Shown: positions 23,961 through 32,706, counted from the first letter of the stretch. The stretch is DNA of 64,000 nt from Desulfosporosinus orientis DSM 765 (GCF_000235605.1 NC_016584.1:5333151-5397150), one strand, 5' to 3'. The notes: a model not told the origin generated them from the sequence alone. Translations and numbers: made by a program.

Positions 23961-26135
23961 TTGTTAGTTAAAAAAATCCGCCCTTTAAACATTATGATTG
24001 CCCTGATGCTTCTTTTGCAGGTGACGATTTATCCTGTCAGTGCCTTAGGAAGTGAAAAAGCTAACATAACAGTTGAAGAAGCTGTCAAGATTGTCAAAGA
24101 CAACTTTACTATCCCTGCCGAATATTCACGTATGTCTACCAGCTATAATGAGTATAACAATCGTGCCACCTACTCTTTAAATTGGAACTCCGACCGGCCG
24201 CCAAGCGGCAGCTTTTATGCTGAGATCGACGCCACGAATGGAGACATTTTAAACATGGGGCAATGGCAGGAAGCGACTCAGCCTTCTTTAAAACTGCCTA
24301 TCTTATCCGCCGCTGAGGCAGAAAAAATAGCCACCAACCTGGTTTCTAAATTAGTCAAACAACACCAGGCGGAATTGCAGCTGGTTAAGGGTGAGCAACA
24401 AATTCTTTCCTTAAGCAACACCCAGCCCTTTACTTATAATTTCCGCTGGAGCCGTATCGTAAACAACATTCCTTTTCCCGGTAACGGGGTGACTGTGAGC
24501 GTCAACGGCGCGGATAGGCAAATTATCAACTACAGCTATACTTGGAACGAGGATCTGAACTTTCCCCAAGCGACAGATGTCATATCCCCTGAACGAGCAA
24601 AGCAAGTATTTACCGAAACTCCAATGCTTGAATTACAGTATTATATACCCCCTGTCATGGACCTTCAAACTTCAGGACCACAACAGGTCCTGCTCGTTTA
24701 CCAACCCTCCAACGACTTCTACGGAGGCGCCGTCAATGCACTTACCGGAAAACCTGTAAGCCTTGACGGCCAGGAGCTTTCCGAGGGTCCTTCCTCAAGT
24801 ACAGTAACACTGCCGACTAAAGCATCCTCTTCTTCAGGAGTACAGTCTGCCTCCACTCAGGATACTCCCCAAAACTCCGGACAAATCAGCCAAGCAGAAG
24901 CCATTAACATCGTCAAAAAGGCCATTAAAATTCCCAGCGGTCTCGTTCTCCAGAGCAGCAATCTCAATCCGGACTGGCGAAACCCCGGCGAACAAGTCTG
25001 GTTCATACAATGGAGCACAGATCCTGCCAAGACGAACGAACATCGTTACCTCAGCGCACGGGTCAATGCCCAGACAGGCGTTTTTATCGGTCTTAATCAG
25101 TCCTTGGAAGCAAATCTGAAGGGAAATTCCAAACCAATCTCCCGCAAGGACGCCCAAAAAATAGCCGAAGATTTCCTCAAGCATATCCAACCTGAGCGCT
25201 TTAAACTTCTCAACTTGCGTCAAGAGGGCTATCCAGGCAAGATGCCCGACAATCTCCAGATGTTTTATTATGTCCGGCTCGTCAACGGTATCCCGGTTGC
25301 CGGCGATGGAATTAGAGTAGTAATTAACGCCCAGTCTAAAGAAGTATACGATTATGATTTGACCTGGACTAACTCCCAATTCCCCAATTCCTCAGAAGTA
25401 ATTCCTATTGACCAGGCCACAGAAAAATTCTTACAATTACATCCTTTAACTTTAAATTACACCTTAATTTACCCCCCCAGCGAAGAGCAGCCTGAAGTAC
25501 GCCTGGTCTATCAGCCAAAGACAGATTCCATCCCCTATCTCCCTTCCATGCTCGATGCCCAAACCGGCAATCCTATGGATGTATTTGGCAAGACCCAGTC
25601 CCAGTGGTCTAGTCCCCGAATTTTTACAGATATCCAGGGCAATTATGCGGAAAAAGAAATCGGCATCATTGGTTTGACCGGGGCTTTCGGAGAATACGGA
25701 GAATCCTTCCACCCAACTGAAAAAATAACAGTCGGATCACTTCTGCGGGCCATACTTACTGCGGAAGGAAACAATCGCAATCTTGTTTTAAGCGATGAGA
25801 TTGTTTTGAAAACTGCCAAAGAACGCGGCTGGCTGCAGGAAGATATGAACCTGGGCTCAGAGTTAAGCCGCGCAGACCTGAGCAAAATTATGATTCGCTA
25901 TCTGGGTTTGGATGCCTCGGCCAAAGCTAAAGACATCTACACGGTACCTTTTAAAGACTTAAGTACGATTCAACCCGACGCCCTGGGCTATATCGCCTTA
26001 GCCTGGGGACTGGGCATACTGCATGTTGACGGAGACACCTTGCAGCCCACCCAAACAGTAACCAGAGCCGACGCCGCCTATGCATTAGTTCACGCTTATG
26101 CCGTCGATCGGCCGGTGAATCCTTACCTGCGTTAA
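23961..26135 (+). CDS. Secreted YcdB/YcdC-repeat protein with C-terminal SLH domains
   Basis: A 724-aa surface protein. A signal peptide (LNIMIALMLLLQVTIYPVSALG) is followed by two YcdB/YcdC-type (PepSY-like) repeats beginning ITVEEAVKIVKDNFTIPAEY and ISQAEAINIVKKAIKIPSGL. C-terminal SLH-type segments run from about residue 555 ([28 protein letters not shown]) and would bind the cell wall. The start is TTG 23961 with GAGGG upstream, the same rare start type as the subtilase. A mosaic pseudogene of this gene lies at 17263-17705 and a third fragment at 28012-28054, so the family has been duplicated and lost locally. Confidence 0.9.
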   Translation: MLVKKIRPLNIMIALMLLLQVTIYPVSALGSEKANITVEEAVKIVKDNFTIPAEYSRMSTSYNEYNNRATYSLNWNSDRPPSGSFYAEIDATNGDILNMGQWQEATQPSLKLPILSAAEAEKIATNLVSKLVKQHQAELQLVKGEQQILSLSNTQPFTYNFRWSRIVNNIPFPGNGVTVSVNGADRQIINYSYTWNEDLNFPQATDVISPERAKQVFTETPMLELQYYIPPVMDLQTSGPQQVLLVYQPSNDFYGGAVNALTGKPVSLDGQELSEGPSSSTVTLPTKASSSSGVQSASTQDTPQNSGQISQAEAINIVKKAIKIPSGLVLQSSNLNPDWRNPGEQVWFIQWSTDPAKTNEHRYLSARVNAQTGVFIGLNQSLEANLKGNSKPISRKDAQKIAEDFLKHIQPERFKLLNLRQEGYPGKMPDNLQMFYYVRLVNGIPVAGDGIRVVINAQSKEVYDYDLTWTNSQFPNSSEVIPIDQATEKFLQLHPLTLNYTLIYPPSEEQPEVRLVYQPKTDSIPYLPSMLDAQTGNPMDVFGKTQSQWSSPRIFTDIQGNYAEKEIGIIGLTGAFGEYGESFHPTEKITVGSLLRAILTAEGNNRNLVLSDEIVLKTAKERGWLQEDMNLGSELSRADLSKIMIRYLGLDASAKAKDIYTVPFKDLSTIQPDALGYIALAWGLGILHVDGDTLQPTQTVTRADAAYALVHAYAVDRPVNPYLR

Positions 26136-26141
26136 ATAACC

Positions 26142-26200
26142 GACCCCTGCCAGTCCCAGTTTGAAACGCGCGTTTCAAACTGGGACTGGCAGGGGTCTTT
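26142..26200 (+). terminator. 56-bp perfect palindrome, terminator of the YcdB/SLH gene
   Basis: A 28-base arm starting GACCCCTGCCAGTCCC meets its exact reverse complement at a CGCG centre, ends at 26197 and is followed by TTTT. It lies seven bases after the SLH protein stop. Its length and lack of mismatches are far beyond what a terminator needs, and it has relatives at 23066 and 37861. Confidence 0.8.
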
Positions 26201-26211
26201 TCGGATTCGGC

Positions 26212-26529
26212 CTATCTCACTCTACGCAAATCCCTGATATCCGCATCATGAGCTAAAGAACGGTAAGACAGCATTTCCAAAACTCTTCCCTGCTGTTCCT
26301 GAATGTCGCTCATTCTCTTCTGCTCCTGCTTCACAATATCGATGTCCTGCTTTATCACATCGATATTCCTCTTCATCACATCGATGTCCTGCTGCGCCTC
26401 TTCCAACATCCCGTTGGTATTACCCACAATACGAATCAAATCTGCCGTCATTTGCTGTGTCTGGGCTACGTCCCTTCTAATGTCGCTTAATTCTTTCAGA
26501 ACCAAAGATCTAAACTCCTCATCCGACAT
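26212..26529 (-). CDS. Coiled-coil protein of unknown function
   Basis: A 105-aa almost wholly helical protein. The centre has near-heptad repeats (DIDVMKRNIDVIKQDIDIVKQ), visible in the DNA as repeated GATGTGAT-type units. The N-terminus MSDEEFRSLVLKELSDIRRDV is common in small bacterial coiled-coil proteins near phage or mobile regions. GGGGG lies before the ATG. It has no partner gene in its strand; the 56-bp palindrome lies just after its stop codon. Confidence 0.75.
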   Translation of the reverse strand: MSDEEFRSLVLKELSDIRRDVAQTQQMTADLIRIVGNTNGMLEEAQQDIDVMKRNIDVIKQDIDIVKQEQKRMSDIQEQQGRVLEMLSYRSLAHDADIRDLRRVR

Positions 26530-26747
26530 CCGGATCCCCCTTTCGCCTTTTACAACACATACTCTCTGCCGACTTTTCTTCCAATCAAAATGCTCTATAC
26601 AAAAAGTATATCATAGTCTCTTAACTAAGATTATATCGAATTACAATTAATAGATTATGGATCTCCACTGACAGCGGATATGGTAAAGGAACCTCTTCAA
26701 TCGCGACAACAGTTCATTAGCCGCCAATTAAATTGTCGTATAGATAA

Positions 26748-27914
26748 TCAGCCTTTCAACCTATAGCGAACTCTACTTCCATATCGCTGTGAAGATAACA
26801 GCCCTTTGTTCTCAAGTTTGAGGACAAAGTTTCTAATCGTTGCATAGGCTACGTTTTTGTAATCCTTTTCAAGCTGCTTAGTTGAAAATTCATGAGTACC
26901 ATAAGCTGATAGTACATAATGAAATAAATCCCTTTCTTTGGCTGTAATCTCTCCACCTTGAAGCAGATCATTAAATCTCTGAAGCGTATCCGCTGGTTCA
27001 GCTTTTTTCTGAAGCTTGGTAATTACTTGGCCTATAAAGTAGTTAACAAACGGCGTTATGTCCAAAACTTGCGAAACCCTAAAATTATCGGTTATGGAAG
27101 TAAACGCCTTATAATACATACCTCTGCTTTCATTAATATAGACAGAAAACGGAATAAAAAGCGAGGACGTATAACCCTTTTGTACCAAATACCAAAGTTG
27201 CAGCAGCCGTGACATTCTTCCATTTCCATCAAAATAGGGATGCAGATATGCTAAATAGTAGTGAATTACGATAGATTTAATAATGTGGTCCAACCCATCA
27301 TCTTTCTGCATATAGTCAATCATATTGGCTATATACTCTGGAAGCAGCTGATATTTAAGCCCCTGATGCTCAATATCCTGTCCCACTATATACACCGCGT
27401 CATGACGATATTTTTGCTCCGGCATCAGCCTATCTCCATCGTCCAGAAAATCACCCACCGCAAGCTTATATAGCTGATATAAATTGTCCTCTGTGATTTT
27501 ATTTGAAGGCTCTGCTATAAAATCCAAGCCTCGCTTAATACCATACGCTTTATTTTCATTACTTGTTTCGGGTGCCCCACCATTTAAGATTTTTCTTACA
27601 CTCTCCCTTGACGAATCAATATGCTCAATGGACAGCGTTGAAATGATTTCATCCTCCATTGCCTGAATGCCATATTTTTCACCTGAATAAGAAATCGTTA
27701 TCGACTTTGAAAGCTGGGTTGTTAGGTTGATTTTTGCAGGAAGCAGTACTACTGAATTACCCTTAAAGTCATTCAATGGGAGCTTATAATAAAAACTCTC
27801 ACCTAGTGTCTCTAAATATCCAGCTAGGTTTTCCTCCCCAAATTTATACTTTAGATTATTAAAATTTAATGAATTTTTATCTCTGAGCATCTCAGTAAAT
27901 ATTTTCAATTCCAT
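26748..27914 (-). CDS. Fic family protein with C-terminal winged helix
   Basis: A 388-aa Fic-domain protein that would transfer AMP (or another nucleotide-phosphate group) to a target. The Fic motif HPYFDGNGRMSRL is complete. A winged-helix-like C-terminus (EFSTKQLEKDYKNVAYATIRNFVLKLENKGLL) suggests DNA binding. The frame opens at 27959, but AGAGGAG positions the ATG at 27914. Upstream lie two TGATAC direct repeats (about 27954-27970) that could be its own operator. A different-class Fic protein lies at 35501. Confidence 0.9.
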   Translation of the reverse strand: MELKIFTEMLRDKNSLNFNNLKYKFGEENLAGYLETLGESFYYKLPLNDFKGNSVVLLPAKINLTTQLSKSITISYSGEKYGIQAMEDEIISTLSIEHIDSSRESVRKILNGGAPETSNENKAYGIKRGLDFIAEPSNKITEDNLYQLYKLAVGDFLDDGDRLMPEQKYRHDAVYIVGQDIEHQGLKYQLLPEYIANMIDYMQKDDGLDHIIKSIVIHYYLAYLHPYFDGNGRMSRLLQLWYLVQKGYTSSLFIPFSVYINESRGMYYKAFTSITDNFRVSQVLDITPFVNYFIGQVITKLQKKAEPADTLQRFNDLLQGGEITAKERDLFHYVLSAYGTHEFSTKQLEKDYKNVAYATIRNFVLKLENKGLLSSQRYGSRVRYRLKG

Positions 27915-27990
27915 ATTCCTGATCACACTCCTCTTAAACTTGATATTTATTAGTATCAATATGTATCAGATATATTTTACCATAAAAATA

Positions 27991-28019
27991 CAGGATGTAA
28001 ACATATTAATTACATCCTG
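27991..28019. repeat. 10-bp inverted repeat upstream of the fic gene
   Basis: CAGGATGTAA and TTACATCCTG flank a nine-base A/T-rich loop. It could be an operator or a weak hairpin. There is no T-run, so a terminator is unlikely. Confidence 0.5.
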
Positions 28020-28054
28020 CAGACCACCCAAACAGTAATAAGAGCAGACACTGG
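28012..28054 (+). pseudogene. Tiny remnant of the SLH-protein 3' region
   Basis: About 40 bases around ACCACCCAAACAGTAA match the 26038-26076 part of the SLH protein gene (CCCACCCAAACAGTAACC), with several substitutions. It is too short to code; it marks another lost copy of this gene. Confidence 0.5.
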
Positions 28055-28092
28055 TTGGTAAGCGATTGCTATAATTGCGGTGGCTTCAAACC

Positions 28093-28197
28093 TTATTTCC
28101 CCTTAGAAGCCTTTACCGCATTCCAAATGCTGGCCGCCAGGCCTCCCCAGATGACGACAATACCCACACACATCATGACAATAGCGCTTCCGCTCAT
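28093..28197 (-). CDS. Methionine/alanine importer small subunit-like peptide (34 aa)
   Basis: A 34-aa peptide, MSGSAIVMMCVGIVVIWGG then LAASIWNAVKASKGK, with one membrane helix. The start codon overlaps the stop of the NSS transporter gene (ATGA), so the two are translationally coupled. Sequence and position match the MetS/MaAIMP small-subunit family that accompanies NSS-type amino-acid importers such as corynebacterial MetP. It is easily missed because of its size. Confidence 0.85.
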   Translation of the reverse strand: MSGSAIVMMCVGIVVIWGGLAASIWNAVKASKGK

Positions 28198-29702
28198 GCT
28201 TCATCCACTCCTTCATTTTTTCTCCACTTCAAAGCAGCCATGATAAAGCCGGCAACAATCACAGTGAAGGCTACTCCCCAGCCGGCATAGAGCAAAAATG
28301 CCGTGGGGTAATCTTCGTAATTGCTTTTTAAGTTATCCATGAGATTCATAATAAACATATATCCCAAAATCCCCGGAGTAACTATTCTCAAGCAGAACTT
28401 CCACCACAAGCCGGTACGCAAATCTGAGGTAAGATTGGCATGATCCTGGAAGGAGGTTAACTTCTTAAGAAACCAGGAAACCGTAATGACCGAAACCAGC
28501 CCTGCTAAGGCAATACCAAAAGTGTTGATGAAGTAATCTACCACATCTAAGAAGAACAGTCCCCCTTGGGTGGCGAATAAAATGGAAATCAAGGCGGAAA
28601 GCCCGCCGCCAATCATCACTGCCTTGACCCGGGACACGTGAAACTTATCCTGGATGGCAGACACAAAAGTCTCCACAATGGAAATCAAAGAAGATAATCC
28701 CGCGAAAACCAAGGAGCCAAAGAACAGCACTCCAAACAACTCGTTAAAACCCGGGAAGGAGTTTAAGATCTGCGGAAAGACCACAAAAGCTAAACCAATG
28801 CCTGCCGTAGCCACATCTTCAATGGGAACATTAGCCTGCTTGGCCATAAATCCCAAGGTAGCAAAAACCCCCAAACCGGCTAAAAGCTCCACACTGGAGT
28901 TGCTGAAGGCAGCAATAAAGGCATTGTTGTTAATGTCGGCCCCTTTGGGCAAGTAACTGGAATAAGTGATCATAATAGCAAAAGCAATGGATAAGCTGAA
29001 AAAGATTTGCCCATAGGCAGCCATCCATACTCCCGGCGAGGCGATTTCACTCCAATTCGGTTTAAAAAGCGCTTCCAGGCCGATGGAAGCCCCGTCCAAA
29101 GTCAGGGCACGAATCACAATCATAATAAACATTACCAGTAACAAAGGAATAAAAATGCGGTTAGCTTTCTCGATACCCTTTTTAACACCCTTAAATAAAA
29201 TGGCTAAGCTGATCACCCAGACCAAAATCAAGGGGATGAAAACCCCGGGAACAATCGAACCCACAGAACCAATAGGTGCACTATTGACAATATCCACCCG
29301 TTTCAAATATTCCCCCATCAGGAATCCGCCCGGGTCCTTACCCCATTGCAGATTTAGGGCAAAATAGGAGTAAGCCATTGCCCAGGCGATAATCACTGAG
29401 TAGTAGGTAGAAATTACGAAAGCGATGGCTACCTGCCACCAACCGATCCATTCTGTCTTTTTGTTCATGCGTACATAAGATAAGGGCGCTGATCCCCGGT
29501 ATTTGTGACCCATGGTAAATTCCATAATCAGCAAAGGAATGCCCGCCGTCAGAAGCGCAAATAGATAGGGAATAAAAAACGCGCCTCCGCCGTTATCATA
29601 AGCTACATAGGGAAAACGCCAAATGTTTCCCAAGCCTACAGCAGACCCCACAGCAGCCAAAATAAAACCTGCTCTTGTTCCCCATTGTTCTCGGTCTTCC
29701 AC
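28194..29702 (-). CDS. Sodium:neurotransmitter symporter (NSS) family amino-acid transporter
   Basis: A 502-aa, about 12-helix Na+-coupled transporter. The N-terminal signature REQWGTRAGFILAAVGSAVGLGNIWRFPY is the sodium- and substrate-binding helix 1 of the family. The frame extends to 29804 through a dispersed repeat, but AAAGGTGA lies seven bases before GTG 29702 and gives the usual N-terminus. With the 34-aa partner downstream, methionine, alanine or a similar neutral amino acid is the likely substrate. Confidence 0.93.
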   Translation of the reverse strand: MEDREQWGTRAGFILAAVGSAVGLGNIWRFPYVAYDNGGGAFFIPYLFALLTAGIPLLIMEFTMGHKYRGSAPLSYVRMNKKTEWIGWWQVAIAFVISTYYSVIIAWAMAYSYFALNLQWGKDPGGFLMGEYLKRVDIVNSAPIGSVGSIVPGVFIPLILVWVISLAILFKGVKKGIEKANRIFIPLLLVMFIMIVIRALTLDGASIGLEALFKPNWSEIASPGVWMAAYGQIFFSLSIAFAIMITYSSYLPKGADINNNAFIAAFSNSSVELLAGLGVFATLGFMAKQANVPIEDVATAGIGLAFVVFPQILNSFPGFNELFGVLFFGSLVFAGLSSLISIVETFVSAIQDKFHVSRVKAVMIGGGLSALISILFATQGGLFFLDVVDYFINTFGIALAGLVSVITVSWFLKKLTSFQDHANLTSDLRTGLWWKFCLRIVTPGILGYMFIMNLMDNLKSNYEDYPTAFLLYAGWGVAFTVIVAGFIMAALKWRKNEGVDEA

Positions 29703-29763
29703 TCTTGAATCACCTTTCATTAATTTATTTTGGCTATTAGTATTTTTCTGACAGTTTAGCCCC

Positions 29764-29830
29764 AGCAATCTAAAAGGACTTCTTAACTCTTCGTTTGTAA
29801 ACAAAGAAAGAATTAAGACGTCCTTATGAT
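29764..29830. repeat. 67-bp dispersed repeat, copy 2 (hairpin)
   Basis: About 62 of 67 positions match 23731-23797. The stem has two mismatching changes here (AATTAAGACGTCC). It lies upstream of the NSS transporter start, so unlike copy 1 it is in a 5' region. Confidence 0.8.
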
Positions 29831-29934
29831 AGGCTGTTTATACTAAAAGCCAAGTTTTCACAACCTGTTCATTGTACCATATAATACTTCACATACCAAT
29901 CCAATCTCTTACAACAGGGGAATAATCAACATCT

Positions 29935-29983
29935 AAAAAAGCACCCAAATTCAACCATAAAAGGTGAATTGGGTGCTTTGCCG
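29935..29983 (-). terminator. Terminator of the corrinoid methyltransferase operon
   Basis: AAAGCACCCAATTCACC (minus strand) pairs with GGTTGAATTTGGGTGCTTT with small bulges, followed by TTTTTTAG. It starts ten bases after the stop codon of the URO-D-type gene. Confidence 0.85.
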
Positions 29984-29992
29984 CGTTTTCCT

Positions 29993-30973
29993 TTAGAACA
30001 TGATCTTACTCATACGGTCGATCTCCTCGTCCGTGGCCTCATAGACGCCGGGGAAAGAACTGACGCCAAGACCCTGACTGGCGCCGGGGATAAAATAAAG
30101 TTTACCGCAAGTCCGGCACGCTCTCTCAACGTGTTCGGCGATATTTTCCCGTGTCCAGCCAGGGAAGTCAATCACACCGCTGTCAATATTGCCCATGAAC
30201 GTGATCTGGCCGCCGTATTGTTTGATCAATTCCGGTGTATTGTTCGTCGTCATAACGCCTTGCCAAATATCGATTCCCATTTCAATCATAAAGGGAACCA
30301 GGTTGGCGGCATAGCTGTCGCTGTGATGGACGACCAACTCGACACCGTTGGCTTTGTAAAAACCATAGATTTTTTTATAAGCAGGCAGGATGAACTCTTT
30401 GAACATTTCGGGGGAAATGAAAGAGTTTTTCTGACTGCCCCAATCGTCATGATGGAACAGCGCGTCAGGATGGAGATGGTCAACAAACTCCTTCGCTAAC
30501 CCAAGTTCGAAATCCGTAAGGAAATCGATGAGCTCGTGCATGGCTTCGGGTTCCTCGTAGAAATTCATCAAAGCGTCCTCCATTCCCATCAGGTAATGAA
30601 GGTGTTCAAAGATTCCAGGAGCAACGAAAATTGTCGCAAATTCCTCTTCGCGGTTGATTTGAGCCACAAATGCTTTCGCTTCTTCCCATGCTTCTTCAGG
30701 ATAAATCAGTTGCGGCGCTTTAACACTATCCCGCCATTTGGTTATATCCTTAATCACTTTGAGATCCTGAGTATGAACAGGAAAGGAACCCAGCTGACCT
30801 TCCGGCCAGCGGAGGGTAACACCCCATTCATTCTTGATTTCTCCGCCGACGGGGGGTTTAAGACGAGTAATAGGGGTTTTCATGATCATCTTAAAAGCTT
30901 CGTACTGCTTCACGAAACGGTCCGGGTTTCCGCCTTTAATAACCTCGACTAAATTTTGCCTTTTGGTAAGCAT
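29993..30973 (-). CDS. Uroporphyrinogen-decarboxylase-fold methyltransferase of a corrinoid system
   Basis: A 326-aa URO-D-fold protein, the family of MtaA/MtbA and of methyltransferases that move methyl groups between a substrate and a corrinoid protein. The gene is the last of three with a corrinoid protein and a pterin-type methyltransferase, so it probably demethylates the growth substrate (methyltransferase I). Where MtaA/MtbA carry a HxC zinc motif, this protein reads VVHHSDSYAANL, keeping His but with Ser in place of Cys. AAGGAGG positions the ATG at 30973; the frame opens at 30991. A methoxylated aromatic or other O-methyl compound is a plausible substrate (inference). Confidence 0.85.
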   Translation of the reverse strand: MLTKRQNLVEVIKGGNPDRFVKQYEAFKMIMKTPITRLKPPVGGEIKNEWGVTLRWPEGQLGSFPVHTQDLKVIKDITKWRDSVKAPQLIYPEEAWEEAKAFVAQINREEEFATIFVAPGIFEHLHYLMGMEDALMNFYEEPEAMHELIDFLTDFELGLAKEFVDHLHPDALFHHDDWGSQKNSFISPEMFKEFILPAYKKIYGFYKANGVELVVHHSDSYAANLVPFMIEMGIDIWQGVMTTNNTPELIKQYGGQITFMGNIDSGVIDFPGWTRENIAEHVERACRTCGKLYFIPGASQGLGVSSFPGVYEATDEEIDRMSKIMF

Positions 30974-31048
30974 TGAATCGTCCTCCTTCATTCCGAAAGG
31001 TATTTTCTATCTTTTGGCATCTCAATCTAACGACGATTAGCTGCCTGC

Positions 31049-31681
31049 TTATTGTTTAGACAGCTCAACGGCTTTAACCGCCGCGCTGCCGGCATCGGGA
31101 GCAAAGCCGTCCGCGCCAATCTCATTGGCATAGTCCTGGGTTACAGGCGCGCCGCCGACGATGACCTTGACACCGGTCAGTCCGCTGCCTTTAATGGTTT
31201 GAACTGCTTCTCTCATAGCCGGCATGGTGGTGGTCAAAAGACCTGAACAAGCAACTATGGTTACGTTCTCATGTTGTTTAATCGCTTCCACCCATCGGTC
31301 GGTGGAGACATCAACACCCAGGTCGACTACGGTGAAGCCGGCGCTTTCAATCATCATGGCAACCAGGTTCTTGCCGATATCGTGTAAGTCCCCTGCAACG
31401 GTGCCAATAATGCAAGTGCCATGGGAGCTGCTGCTGTCCCCGACCAACAACGGTTTCAGGACATCCACACCTCTGTTCATGGATTTAGCTGCCATGAGCA
31501 TTTCCGGAACGAATATCTCTCCCGCCGAGAATTTATCCCCGATGACTTTCATTGAATCAACCATAGCCTGAAGAATGTCGTTAGCGCTGCTGCCTGCGTC
31601 CAAAGCTTCCTGGACCAGTCCGGGTACTAGTTTCGCTTTTCCTGCTTCCACCATAGCTTTGACTTCATTAATTTTTGTCAT
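31049..31681 (-). CDS. Corrinoid (cobalamin-binding) methyl carrier protein
   Basis: A 210-aa MtaC/MtbC/MttC-like protein. The helical cap domain (EALDAGSSANDILQAMVDSMKVIGDKFSAGEIF) is followed by a B12-binding Rossmann domain with the base-off ligand motif GDLHDIGKNLV, the His being the cobalt ligand. It carries the methyl group between the two methyltransferases of the operon. AGGAGG is nine bases before ATG 31681 and only three before ATG 31687. No reductive-activation (RamA-like) gene is near, so that function must be encoded elsewhere. Confidence 0.92.
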   Translation of the reverse strand: MTKINEVKAMVEAGKAKLVPGLVQEALDAGSSANDILQAMVDSMKVIGDKFSAGEIFVPEMLMAAKSMNRGVDVLKPLLVGDSSSSHGTCIIGTVAGDLHDIGKNLVAMMIESAGFTVVDLGVDVSTDRWVEAIKQHENVTIVACSGLLTTTMPAMREAVQTIKGSGLTGVKVIVGGAPVTQDYANEIGADGFAPDAGSAAVKAVELSKQ

Positions 31682-31741
31682 TTTCATAGGCCTCCTATAA
31701 TTCAGATTATTTTACTTACTTGATAATTAGGTTTGCGCCGA

Positions 31742-32545
31742 CTATTTCTTCTGACCGAACTTTCCTTCCCTGAAAGCGCCGATGTATTCCATGCAGTACT
31801 CATCTTGGCCCAGCATGGCTTCCGTGGCAAAGATCATGCCGAGGAGATCCTGGTTGGTCGGGTCGATGATGCCGCTGTCCATACCGGCGTTCATCGCTAA
31901 AACTATGAAGGCCTGGTTCACTAGCTTACGGACGGGCAGATTGAAGGAAACATTGCTGCAGCCGCCTATGATATGGATCTCCGGATACTGCCGTTTAATT
32001 TCCTTCATGACGTCTACGATCATGATGATCCCCTCTTCAGAAGTGCAGAGCATTTCGACGAGGGGATCAATATGCAGACGGGAAGGGGCAATACCGAATT
32101 CTTGAGCACGTTTCATAATATTTGTGAAGACTTCCAAACGTTTTTCAGCGGTCTTGGAAATTCCACTGTCATCGCAGAGCAGCGCTACGCATTCCCATTC
32201 AGTATCGGCGATGACCGGAAATATCACGTTGATTTTGTCACCTTCCCCGGATACAGAGTTGATGAGTCCTGGCTTTTTGCAGAACGGGATCGTTTCCACG
32301 ATAGCCTGAGCATGGGGGCTGTCGATACAGATCGGGGTGTCGGTCACTTCCTGGACTAGGTCGATCAGCCATTTCAGGGTCTCGACTTCTATGCTGACAT
32401 CCGTGGAAGCGCAGACATCAATGAAGTTGGCCCCGGCTTCCGTCTGGATTTTAGCCAAGTTGCGGATAAAGTCCGCGTTTTTTTCGGAAATAGCCTTAGC
32501 AACGGATGGGATAGCACCGTTAATCTTTTCTCCTATAATAATCAA
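31742..32545 (-). CDS. Methyltetrahydrofolate:corrinoid methyltransferase (pterin-binding, MtgA/AcsE-like)
   Basis: A 267-aa DHPS-like TIM barrel (IIIGEKINGAIPS, then ANFIDVCAST and CIDSPHAQAI, then IIGGCSNVSFNLPVR) that transfers the methyl group from the corrinoid protein to tetrahydrofolate. The frame runs back to 32608, but AAGGGGAG sits six bases before TTG 32545, exactly where family members begin. First gene of the three-gene operon; a 22-bp palindrome lies about 90 bases upstream and may be the operator. Confidence 0.9.
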   Translation of the reverse strand: MIIIGEKINGAIPSVAKAISEKNADFIRNLAKIQTEAGANFIDVCASTDVSIEVETLKWLIDLVQEVTDTPICIDSPHAQAIVETIPFCKKPGLINSVSGEGDKINVIFPVIADTEWECVALLCDDSGISKTAEKRLEVFTNIMKRAQEFGIAPSRLHIDPLVEMLCTSEEGIIMIVDVMKEIKRQYPEIHIIGGCSNVSFNLPVRKLVNQAFIVLAMNAGMDSGIIDPTNQDLLGMIFATEAMLGQDEYCMEYIGAFREGKFGQKK

Positions 32546-32636
32546 GTCAAACTCCCCTTCTAATTGTAAATTTGGATACAAATTCACTACAATAGTACGA
32601 AAATTCAAAACAAATTAACTATCAGGAATTGAATAT

Positions 32637-32658
32637 AATTCTAAGTCGATTTAGAATT
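32637..32658. promoter_or_regulatory. 22-bp palindromic operator candidate
   Basis: AATTCTAA-GTCGAT-TTAGAATT has perfect 8-bp arms. It lies in the divergent region between the methyltransferase operon and the MFS gene; a TetR-family gene is next after the MFS gene. Binding by that TetR protein is inferred. Confidence 0.6.
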
Positions 32659-32706
32659 CATGTCAATATACAATTTAGTAAAAACATAATGAATTAATAA
32701 AATATA

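Noticed and set aside
26320-26400. Short repeated GATGTCCTGCTT/GATATTCCTCTT units suggesting a tandem repeat or CRISPR-like array
   Set aside because: They are the codons of heptad repeats in a coiled-coil protein; spacing equals the protein repeat.
29703-29804. N-terminal extension of the NSS transporter
   Set aside because: It is read from the dispersed repeat; the family N-terminus begins just after GTG 29702, which has a strong ribosome site.
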